A DNA stretch of 64,000 nt from Streptomyces cinnamoneus (GTDB lineage Bacteria; Actinomycetota; Actinomycetes; Streptomycetales; Streptomycetaceae), in assembly GCF_002939475.1 (NCBI RefSeq), contig NZ_PKFQ01000001.1, positions 4,399,001 to 4,463,000 on the forward strand. The letters are read 5' to 3'. The notes beneath the pieces were generated by a model, which made no database searches, was not told the DNA's origin, and saw only the letters and a program-made list of their open reading frames with translations. A program made the position numbers and the translations under genes. Every line of letters begins with the position of its first letter. The first letter of the stretch is position 1. Below, piece after piece: positions 43,390 to 49,550 of this stretch.

Positions 43390-43827
43390 TCAGTCGAAGT
43401 CGGGCGCGGCGTCCACCGCGGCCTTCACCGCCGCGTCGCGCTGCTCGGCGTAGGCGATGACCTGGTTCTTGATGCCGGCGTCGGTCACCTGCTTCCACAC
43501 CCACGCGGGGTGGGCGCCGGGCTTCTTGGCCGGGACCTGGGTGACGGTCACCAGCACCGCCTGGCCGACGACGCCTTCGAGATCTCGGGCGAGGACGGTC
43601 TGCTCGATCCGCTGGCCCTGGCTGACCTCGGGGGTGTAGGTCTTCAGCTGGTCGGGGGTCTTGAAGACGGTCACGTCAGCGATGGCGCTGTCCTTGGGAC
43701 CGTTCGGGGTGGGCCTCTGCCGCTCGAAGCCGTGCACCTCCAGGAGGATCGCGATGGCGTCCTGGTTGTCCACGGGCTTGAACCAGCCGCCGTTAGCGGT
43801 CGGCATGGTGGCGAGGGCAAACGTCAC
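43390..43827 (-). CDS. Hypothetical phage replication-block protein
   Basis: A 145-residue protein with a beta-rich core (VTVFKTPDQLKTYTPE, QAVLVTVTQVPAKKPG) and a helical, acidic end (AAVDAAPDFD). The beta core with an acidic tip, placed between recombination nuclease and helicase genes, is compatible with a single-stranded-DNA-binding protein, but I cannot confirm an OB fold. GTG 43827 overlaps the previous stop as GTGA. Confidence 0.55.
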   Translation of the reverse strand: MTFALATMPTANGGWFKPVDNQDAIAILLEVHGFERQRPTPNGPKDSAIADVTVFKTPDQLKTYTPEVSQGQRIEQTVLARDLEGVVGQAVLVTVTQVPAKKPGAHPAWVWKQVTDAGIKNQVIAYAEQRDAAVKAAVDAAPDFD

Positions 43828-43949
43828 TGAGTGTCTCCAGACTGCCGGTGTACGGCGTAGGGGATGTTGCGGGTCTTCGGTTGGGGTGCGGCCAGCGAGC
43901 CGACCGCGAGGGCGACCGCCACAGCCGCGACGAGGAAGCGGCGGCCCAT
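43824..43949 (-). CDS. Small exported or membrane phage protein (41 residues)
   Basis: A 41-residue protein. MGRRFLVAAVAVALAVGSLA is a basic-plus-hydrophobic membrane or signal segment followed by a short polar tail. ATG 43949 shares one base with the preceding TGA stop. The role is unknown; membrane-targeted early proteins sometimes mediate superinfection exclusion. Confidence 0.55.
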   Translation of the reverse strand: MGRRFLVAAVAVALAVGSLAAPQPKTRNIPYAVHRQSGDTQ

Positions 43950-44386
43950 CACGCTGCCGCCTTCAGGGCCCGGCCCCGGGCCTTCCAGGCGTCCATCACG
44001 GAGGAGTCCGAGAAGGCGGCCTGGTTGGTCGCCCACAGCCGCTTGAGGTCGTCGGTGCTCGCACACTGGGCGATCTGCTCCAGCAACCCGCCCGGCGCCT
44101 CGGCCGACGAGGCGGGAGGCTTCGGGGCCTCCGTCGCGGCCGGGGCCGGGATGATCCGGGCGTCCAGGCCCTTGACGATGGTCGTGGTGGCCTGGGCGGT
44201 GCGCGTGGCCTCGACGACGAGCTCGCTCGGCGCCAGCCCGGCTACACTCTTACCATCTAGGCCGAAGTAGTCCACGATGTCCTGCTGGACCGTCTCGGCG
44301 GTGCCGCGGAAGACGACCCAGCTATCGTCATAGCCCTTGCCATACTTGATGGTCACGGTGATCCGGCCTTCGTCGGCCACGCGCAC
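43949..44386 (-). CDS. Hypothetical phage protein
   Basis: A 145-residue protein. An N-terminal beta-rich part (RITVTIKYGKGYDDSWVVFR) resembles a small sandwich domain, then comes a Pro/Ala linker (about 78-96) and a helical C-terminus (ADDLKRLWATNQ-like, seen as TDDLKRLWATNQAAF). It lies just after the RecB-like nuclease gene. Function is unknown. Confidence 0.6.
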   Translation of the reverse strand: MRVADEGRITVTIKYGKGYDDSWVVFRGTAETVQQDIVDYFGLDGKSVAGLAPSELVVEATRTAQATTTIVKGLDARIIPAPAATEAPKPPASSAEAPGGLLEQIAQCASTDDLKRLWATNQAAFSDSSVMDAWKARGRALKAAA

Positions 44387-44400
44387 AGCCCCTCTCTCGC

Positions 44401-44419
44401 GCGGGGCCGTCTGCCCCGC
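44401..44419 (-). terminator. Short hairpin downstream of the RecB-like gene
   Basis: GCGGGGC (44401-44407) and GCCCCGC (44413-44419) form a 7-bp stem with a 5-nt loop in the 56-bp gap between two early genes. It has no T-tract and is a weak candidate. Confidence 0.35.
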
Positions 44420-44442
44420 TTCTGTTAGTTACACTATCTCAA

Positions 44443-45363
44443 TCAGGCCGCAGAAGGAAACCGTGTCAGGGCTCCCTTCTCACCCCGCATCCGGCGGATG
44501 TCGAGAGCCAGGCGCGCGGCCTCCCAGCCCAGGCGGAGGTCCGCCCAGTAGAGGGTGCACTCGCCCTGCCCGGCGGGGAGGTGGATGATGACGCCCCAGT
44601 CCTGGTTCACGGCCGGGATGGGGCTGTACGCGGCTGCGGCGCGGTCGGCCGGCACGTCCGTCTTCTTCCACTGCGCGAGCGCCCGCTTGTCCCGCTGGTC
44701 GACCGGGAAGAGCGCGTGGTCGTACAGCTCGCCCCTGCTGTAGACCGCGAGCTGGGCGGCCATCTTGAGTCCGCCGTACTCCACGCTGCCGGTCTTCAGG
44801 TCGCCGATGAACAGGCCCTCGACGTGCCGGCCGTCCGGCCCTGGCCCGCTGTAGCTGAGCATGCGGTCGAAGGTCCCGCCCGCGCCGAGCTCGTCGACCA
44901 CGACGAACTGTTCCACGGCCGTCACGTCGAAGTCCGCGGTGGCCACCTTGTAGGCCGCCATGTCGGCAAGGTCGCTGGCGGACGTGCCCGCCGGTAGCGC
45001 CTGGCCCTGGTCGACGAGCTCCGAGAGGGCGTGCAGGTGGGTGCCCTTCTCCCGCCGGTCGTTCGCCCCGGCGATGTCGACGGCTTGCTCGGCGGTGCGG
45101 TCCAGGGCGGCCTTGCCTTCCCGGCTGGCGGGATCCACGCTCAGCACCCCGGCCAGGAGGGCGGGCCTGCGGGCGGCGCCCACCAGGGTCATCCGCTTGC
45201 CCCAGGCGGATAGGGCGGACTTGTCCTCGATGCAGTCGATGAAGGTCGTCGTGCGGGTCAGGGCGCGGGGCTTCCCGCCACCCTTCGGTACCACGAGGGG
45301 CCGACTCCATCCGTCGCGCGGAACCTCCCGCGCTGTCGGCAGCTCGGCAATTTGCAATGCCAC
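44443..45363 (-). CDS. RecB/Cas4-like PD-(D/E)XK exonuclease
   Basis: A 306-residue nuclease-fold protein. The early His in REKGTHLHALSEL, the Asp in GGTFDRML, the DxK of FIGDLKTGS and the following helix with AAQLAVYS are the RecB-type nuclease motifs. In phages such proteins process DNA ends for recombination-dependent replication. No CRISPR or cas genes are present, so it is not called Cas4. It lies near the start of the leftward early operon. Confidence 0.8.
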   Translation of the reverse strand: MALQIAELPTAREVPRDGWSRPLVVPKGGGKPRALTRTTTFIDCIEDKSALSAWGKRMTLVGAARRPALLAGVLSVDPASREGKAALDRTAEQAVDIAGANDRREKGTHLHALSELVDQGQALPAGTSASDLADMAAYKVATADFDVTAVEQFVVVDELGAGGTFDRMLSYSGPGPDGRHVEGLFIGDLKTGSVEYGGLKMAAQLAVYSRGELYDHALFPVDQRDKRALAQWKKTDVPADRAAAAYSPIPAVNQDWGVIIHLPAGQGECTLYWADLRLGWEAARLALDIRRMRGEKGALTRFPSAA

Positions 45364-45366
45364 TGA

Positions 45367-45690
45367 TCATTCTCCAGAGTCGACGATGGATTTCAGAAAG
45401 AGCCGGATGCGCCCGCCGTCCAGAATCTGGGGATCGCACTCGTCCAGATCCAGCAGGGCCAAGCCGCGACTCTCGGCGAAGTCGAGAACGTACCGAAGAT
45501 CATCCGGATCGTGTCCAGCCTCGACGGTAATGTGGAACTCCCACGAGTCCTCATCAATGTGCAGCCATACCCGGCCCGCACCGAAGCGGTCCCTAGCGGC
45601 ACTGGAGGCCACCCCGTGGCCGTGCGACATCGCCGGCTCCTCTCCCCAAACGTCACGCAGCTTCCCTGCGGCGTGACGGTCTGTGTTCAC
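45367..45690 (-). CDS. Hypothetical protein, first gene of the early operon
   Basis: A 107-residue acidic protein. The core RVWLHIDEDSWEFHITVEAG and PDDLRYVLDFAESRGLAL has an alternating strand-helix pattern. No family is recognised. It follows the promoter at 45700-45727 and precedes the RecB-like nuclease by 3 bp, so it is probably the first early protein made. Confidence 0.6.
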   Translation of the reverse strand: MNTDRHAAGKLRDVWGEEPAMSHGHGVASSAARDRFGAGRVWLHIDEDSWEFHITVEAGHDPDDLRYVLDFAESRGLALLDLDECDPQILDGGRIRLFLKSIVDSGE

Positions 45691-45699
45691 ACCAGCGAT

Positions 45700-45727
45700 C
45701 CTCTACGTTCAGTAAGCCCTTGGTCAA
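45700..45727 (-). promoter_or_regulatory. Early leftward phage promoter
   Basis: On the minus strand TTGACC (45722-45727) is 16 bp from TAGAGG (45700-45705), close to sigma-70 spacing, and the first early gene begins 10 bp after the -10. CGTAGAGG is also present at 46387-46394 in the divergent region, suggesting a shared control element. This would drive the whole early operon. Confidence 0.55.
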
Positions 45728-45849
45728 CCTGGGGGAAACAGGTGGGTTCCAAATCATCCAACGTGGGTACGCAGACCTCTTGACATCACCCCAGAGTATG
45801 ACAATTCAACTACTGGGGATCATCCCTCGGGCGTATGGGGAAAACGAAA

Positions 45850-45871
45850 AAGGGCCCCCTCGGGGGCCCTT
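45850..45871 (-). terminator. Strong terminator before the early promoter
   Basis: AAGGGCCCCC (45850-45859) and GGGGGCCCTT (45862-45871) form a perfect 10-bp stem with a 2-nt loop. On the minus strand the hairpin is followed by TTTCGTTTTCCCC. It sits directly after the gene at 45873-46328, insulating it from the early operon. Confidence 0.85.
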
Positions 45872-45872
45872 G

Positions 45873-46328
45873 TCAGGCGGCGCCGCCGCCTGACTCCTTA
45901 GGCTTTACCGGCTGGCGAATCAGGTCCTTATCGGACTTCTCGCGCGGCACGTAGAAAAAGCCATCCTCGGTCGCGGGATCATAATACACGACCGTCTTTT
46001 CCTGCTCCCGCTCTGCAATCCAGGAATCAAGGCGAGCCTGGTCTGCCGGCTTGAGCTCTTTCCCGGCGCGACGCCGCGCCTCGAACCGAAGCATAACCAC
46101 AGGGTAGGCCCAGCGGTGCTCGGGCTTGATCTCCCAGGGGATCAGGTTGGTGTCCCGGGTGAGGCGGCGCTTCAGGCCCTTACGGTGCCGGAACGTGGCC
46201 CACATCGATGTCGTGGTCTGGATGCCGTACTTCTCCAGATACTTGTCGACGATCCACTGGTAGTCCCTGTTCTCTTCGATCCAGCGAATGGCCTCCTGCT
46301 CGTTCTGGACGAGAGTTCTCGCGGGCAT
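45873..46328 (-). CDS. Phage DNA-binding-type protein in the regulatory hub
   Basis: A 151-residue basic protein. DYQWIVDKYLEKYGIQTTTS and MWATFRHRKGLKRR have a helix-turn-helix-like spacing, followed by WAYPVVMLRFEARRRAGKEL and a polar C-terminus. It is transcribed alone, between its own divergent promoter region and a strong terminator, as expected for a regulator. ATG 46328 follows AAGGGGA. A lysogeny or early/late control role is inferred. Confidence 0.55.
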   Translation of the reverse strand: MPARTLVQNEQEAIRWIEENRDYQWIVDKYLEKYGIQTTTSMWATFRHRKGLKRRLTRDTNLIPWEIKPEHRWAYPVVMLRFEARRRAGKELKPADQARLDSWIAEREQEKTVVYYDPATEDGFFYVPREKSDKDLIRQPVKPKESGGGAA

Positions 46329-46386
46329 GTGATCCCCTTCGGTCTGCTGAACCCCCCGCGCGACGAGTTTCATGTCGCGCACTCAA

Positions 46387-46412
46387 CCTCTACGATTGCA
46401 TGTAAGAGTTGA
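46387..46412. promoter_or_regulatory. Divergent operator-like element CCTCTACG...TGTAAGAGTTGA
   Basis: Between divergent genes, CCTCTACG (46387-46394) and TGTAAGAGTTGA (46401-46412) form an imperfect inverted repeat. The first half also occurs at the early promoter (45700-45707) and the second half at 42439-42450, so the same protein may control all three. Confidence 0.45.
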
Positions 46413-46443
46413 TGCAGTCAAGCGCCGAGAGGTCGTGGGGGTC

Positions 46444-46770
46444 ATGGTCGAAGTCCACGTGAAGGTAAGAGTCTGTGATAAGTGCAAGGACGTCAATCGG
46501 CCGGTGCGTAGTTACACCCTTACAGAGGGCGAGCGGGTGGTAGAGCGGGACCTGTGCGAGGAGCACGCGCGACCCGTTGAGGACCTGATGGTCGAAGACG
46601 TGTCGATCCCCGTACAGGTCCCGGCCCTCGCGGCGGCAACGAAGACCGCCGTGAAGAAGGCGCCAGCGAAGAAGGCGCCCGCCAAGAAGGCGCCGGCAGG
46701 CCGCAAGCGCGGCGCCACGAAGACGCTGACCGTCGAGGAGATCAACGCCCTGCGGAAGTCGCAGTCGTAG
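46444..46770 (+). CDS. Zinc-finger protein with histone H1-like Lys/Ala tail
   Basis: The only plus-strand gene I support in the prophage. A 108-residue protein: VCDKCKDVNRPV and DLCEEHARPVEDL form a CxxC...CxxH zinc site (about residues 11-48). Then follow three KKAPA-type repeats (about 70-85) and a short basic-to-helical end (TVEEINALRKSQS). Such tails bind DNA non-specifically, as in actinobacterial HupS or Lsr2-type proteins. ATG 46444 has GGGGG nearby. It may coat phage or host DNA. Confidence 0.65.
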   Translation: MVEVHVKVRVCDKCKDVNRPVRSYTLTEGERVVERDLCEEHARPVEDLMVEDVSIPVQVPALAAATKTAVKKAPAKKAPAKKAPAGRKRGATKTLTVEEINALRKSQS

Positions 46771-46782
46771 AACGAGAAGAAC

Positions 46783-46814
46783 GGCCCCACCGAACCGTGA
46801 TGGTCGGTGGGGCC
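46783..46814. terminator. Terminator between the zinc-finger gene and the holin
   Basis: GGCCCCACCGA (46783-46793) pairs with TCGGTGGGGCC (46804-46814), followed by TTTGGGTT, between convergent transcripts. It ends the late operon from the right as well as the zinc-finger transcript. Confidence 0.8.
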
Positions 46815-46820
46815 TTTGGG

Positions 46821-47039
46821 TTACTCGGTCTGATCCGGCTCGTCCGGGGCGACCACGCCGAGCGCGGTCAGGACCTGAACGGCCAGGGCGATCTCCGGCC
46901 GGTCCGCGTACGCGACCGCGAGAGCGGACACGATCACGCCGACCAGGGCGAGGATCGCGCCCACGCGGGTCCGGTACCGGACGGGCAGCATGCTCAAGAC
47001 GGTGATCGGCTTGGCGCCGGGAATCTGATGCTTACTCAT
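46821..47039 (-). CDS. Putative holin
   Basis: A 72-residue protein with two hydrophobic segments (VGAILALVGVIVSALAVAYA and a weaker ALAVQVLTALGVVA) joined by a short loop, and an acidic end (PDEPDQTE). ATG 47039 overlaps the endolysin stop as ATGA. Small size, two membrane segments and position after the endolysin match phage holins, which release endolysin to the cell wall. Confidence 0.75.
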   Translation of the reverse strand: MSKHQIPGAKPITVLSMLPVRYRTRVGAILALVGVIVSALAVAYADRPEIALAVQVLTALGVVAPDEPDQTE

Positions 47040-47791
47040 CGGCCAGCCTCCTGCTGGAGAACCGCGAAGCCGCGGCCTCCGATAGCGACGTCGTGCGAGA
47101 CGCCTGCGGACTTGAACTCGGGGTGGCGGTCGTGGAATCGGGCCACTGCCGCCTGGGTGTTGGCGCCGTAGAAGTCGGTGACGGCACCCGGGATCGGGCC
47201 GTAACCGGCCTTCATCAGAAGCTCCTGGAGCAGGCGGACCTGCGGGTGGTTGACGCCCGGCTTGACGGCCGGGTCCAGCGCCACGGTGCCGCCACCGCCG
47301 CCGCCACCCGGGGCGGGCATGCCGGCCTTCACCCACGCGTACAGCCGGCCACCCGGGCACTCCGTCGCGAAGCCGTCCCGGTGACCGTGCTTCGAGAGCT
47401 GACGGCCCGTCTTCGCGCACGCCTCGTCGTACAGGGCCCGAGCGCTACGGAGGGCGGCGTCGGAGGGGGCCTGGTCGCCGCCGATGGCGATCTGCACGCC
47501 GAACGCGGAGCGGTTGTGCGACGGACAGTGCGCGCCCTGGAGGTTCCAGCCGCGGCCCTCGTAGATGGCCCCGTTCTGGTCGATGACGAAGTTGTAGCCG
47601 ACGCCGCTCCACCCGTTGTTCAGGTGCTCGCGCTCGATCGCCTGCGGGACCGAGTTGCCGGTGCGGGAGACCGCAGTGCCGCCGTCGTAGTGAATGTAGA
47701 ACTCGGTGCGCTCGGACAGCGGGACGCTGGCGACGCCGCTGGTCCACGGCTTCGCGCCCCAGGAACCACGGGAGATGATATTGACGCTCAG
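47036..47791 (-). CDS. Endolysin: N-acetylmuramoyl-L-alanine amidase with peptidoglycan-binding domain
   Basis: A protein of about 251 residues. The amidase_2/PGRP domain has its zinc histidine in TEFYIHYDGG, then GWSGVGYNFVIDQNG and HCPSHNRSAFGVQIAIGG. A Gly-rich linker leads to a PG_binding_1-type domain (VRLLQELLMKAGYGPIPGAV). No ATG, GTG or TTG precedes the amidase core. CTG 47791, 6 nt after GGAGG, is the best start; the first GTG, at 47497, would delete most of the catalytic domain. It cleaves host peptidoglycan at lysis. Confidence 0.85.
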   Translation of the reverse strand: MSVNIISRGSWGAKPWTSGVASVPLSERTEFYIHYDGGTAVSRTGNSVPQAIEREHLNNGWSGVGYNFVIDQNGAIYEGRGWNLQGAHCPSHNRSAFGVQIAIGGDQAPSDAALRSARALYDEACAKTGRQLSKHGHRDGFATECPGGRLYAWVKAGMPAPGGGGGGGTVALDPAVKPGVNHPQVRLLQELLMKAGYGPIPGAVTDFYGANTQAAVARFHDRHPEFKSAGVSHDVAIGGRGFAVLQQEAGR

Positions 47792-47813
47792 GGTGTGCCT
47801 CCAGGCATGGGAA

Positions 47814-47844
47814 AGCCCCCGGCGCGGTGCGCGTCCCGGGGGCT
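47814..47844 (-). terminator. Hairpin between the coiled-coil gene and the endolysin
   Basis: AGCCCCCGG (47814-47822) pairs with CCGGGGGCT (47836-47844). It may partly end the tail transcript, with lysis genes reached by read-through or their own promoter. Confidence 0.55.
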
Positions 47845-47884
47845 GGGGGTGCCGCTGGCCGCCCGTAGGGGCGGGCCGCGGAAG

Positions 47885-48226
47885 TCAGTTGGGGTGGTTC
47901 AGGTGGGAGTCGAGCCGTTCGGCGACGGCCAGGCGCTCGGCCCGCTCGTGGGCGATCTCCCTGCGCAGGCTGGCCAGTTCCTCGTTGTGCCTCTCCTGGC
48001 CGTCTAGGACGCGGCCGAGGCCCTCGATCACCCTGTCGACGTCGTCGCGGAGGTTGGTGCCGTGGGAGTTGGCGACCTGCTCGCGGGCTTCCTGCGCGTG
48101 CTCGCGGACCTCGGCGATCGTGGCGCCCTGGCGGCGAACGAGCTCGACCAGGACGCCGACGAGTGCGGCGGTAATCGCCCCGCCGGCCGACACCATCGCG
48201 ACCTGGACGGAGGGCTCAATGGTCAC
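47885..48226 (-). CDS. Small membrane-anchored coiled-coil phage protein
   Basis: A 113-residue protein. An N-terminal membrane segment (VAMVSAGGAITAALVGVLVE) is followed by about 80 charged residues with heptad-like patterning (EVREHAQEAREQV, ASLRREIAHERAERL). GTG 48226 is 7 nt after GAGGAG; TTG 48232 is in frame upstream. It lies before the endolysin and may help lysis, like a spanin or holin partner. Confidence 0.6.
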   Translation of the reverse strand: MTIEPSVQVAMVSAGGAITAALVGVLVELVRRQGATIAEVREHAQEAREQVANSHGTNLRDDVDRVIEGLGRVLDGQERHNEELASLRREIAHERAERLAVAERLDSHLNHPN

Positions 48227-49487
48227 GCGCAAGCTCCTCGATCCGCGCCTCCAGAGCGGCGAGGCGGAGGGCCTGGTCCTGGACGACGGGCAGCAGGGCG
48301 ACGCCGAGAAGGTCGTAGCGGACGCTGTCGATCTGGCCGTCCTCGTCGTGGACGACGATCTCCGGGAGGGTCTGGGCGACCTCTTCGGCGATCAGGCCGT
48401 ACTCGTTCTTGCGTCCCTCGGTGACCTTGCCGTCCTCGTCGGTCGTCGGCTTGCGGTCGTAGACGCGCGGCCGCAGGGAGAGGACGTCCGCCGGGTTGAT
48501 CCGGATGTCCCGGACGTTCTCCTTGAACCGGATCGAGGAGGTGTTGCGGCAGAAATTATGGTTTCCGTCAACCCACACCGCATACCAGGTGCCGCCCGCA
48601 GGCGTGTAACTGTGCGGCCTGTCACTGCCGTTGGCACGGTTGATTGTGCCCCAGGACTCCAGATACTGGCCGTGCCAGTGGTCGGTCGGAGGGAACTGGC
48701 CTGGCCTGCCCAGGATCTGGTCCCACCAGTGCTGGTGCCAGGACGGCGGGAACTCGCCCGGCACGCCGAGGAGCTGGTCCCACCAGTGCTGGTGCCAGGT
48801 CGGGTTGAAGCTGCCCGGCTTGTTGACGATGTCGTTGTAGTCGACGGTGTGAGTGTGGGTGCTTGGGGGGAACGTGGCCGGCTTGTTGGTCACGCTGGTC
48901 CACGAGACGATCGGCGCCAGGTCGGTCCAGGCCGCACCGTCCCAGTACTCCCACTTGCTCGTCGTGCGGTTCAGGCCAAGCTTGCCGACGCGGGGGTTCG
49001 ACGGGCGGGTGGCGGTGGTCCAGGTGCCGACCCGCGTGCCAAGGAAGGACCGGTCGTCGGTCACCGCGGACAACGCGATGTTGGTGGCCGACGCCCCGAC
49101 CGCGATCAGGCCGAGCGAGATCTCGTACAGGTCGGTGTCGGTCTGGGTGAGCGCGGGCGCGCTGCCTCCGGGCGTGCCCTTGAGCACGGCCAGCGAGATG
49201 CTGTTGAGCGTCGGATTGAGGCGGAGGATGACACGGTCGGTACGGGCTGCGGTGTCGGCCGTCGCGATGGTGAGGACCTCGATCGCGGTCGACAGGAACG
49301 CGTGGCCTCGCACGAGCGCGAAGCCGGGCTGAACGGAGACCTTCATAGCGGAGCCGTCGGCCGTGACCTTGAGGTCGAGGCCGGTGGCGGTGCCGGCCAC
49401 GCCCGAGTCCTGGAGCTCGCGGAAGAGGCGGCTGAAGTCGGTCTCGGTCGTCGCCTGGCCGTCGAAGGGGTACGAGCTGGTTGCCAC
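48216..49487 (-). CDS. Tail fiber with HxH repeats and S74 intramolecular chaperone
   Basis: A 423-residue fiber. Residues 1-180 form the N-terminal shaft. Residues 230-300 carry serial HxH motifs: THTHTVD, WHQHWWDQLLG, WHQHWWDQILG and DHWHGQYL. The C-terminus has the peptidase S74 chaperone pattern SSIRFKENVRDI and YGLIAEEVAQTLPE, which trims itself after trimer folding. HxH motifs bind iron in the T4 gp37 tip, so a metal-bound needle for host recognition is likely. GTG 49487 follows GGGAG. Confidence 0.85.
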   Translation of the reverse strand: MATSSYPFDGQATTETDFSRLFRELQDSGVAGTATGLDLKVTADGSAMKVSVQPGFALVRGHAFLSTAIEVLTIATADTAARTDRVILRLNPTLNSISLAVLKGTPGGSAPALTQTDTDLYEISLGLIAVGASATNIALSAVTDDRSFLGTRVGTWTTATRPSNPRVGKLGLNRTTSKWEYWDGAAWTDLAPIVSWTSVTNKPATFPPSTHTHTVDYNDIVNKPGSFNPTWHQHWWDQLLGVPGEFPPSWHQHWWDQILGRPGQFPPTDHWHGQYLESWGTINRANGSDRPHSYTPAGGTWYAVWVDGNHNFCRNTSSIRFKENVRDIRINPADVLSLRPRVYDRKPTTDEDGKVTEGRKNEYGLIAEEVAQTLPEIVVHDEDGQIDSVRYDLLGVALLPVVQDQALRLAALEARIEELARDH

Positions 49488-49550
49488 GCTGCGGGTTTCT
49501 CCCTGGAAACAGAAGAGCCCCCGCATCGGCGGAGGCTGCACGTCGGATGG

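Noticed and set aside
44443..45363. Cas4 and a CRISPR system
   Set aside because: No repeat-spacer array or other cas gene is visible; phage RecB-like nucleases share the motif.
47445..47747. A 100-residue minus-strand frame overlapping the endolysin
   Set aside because: It is an out-of-frame, Arg-rich shadow of the amidase domain.
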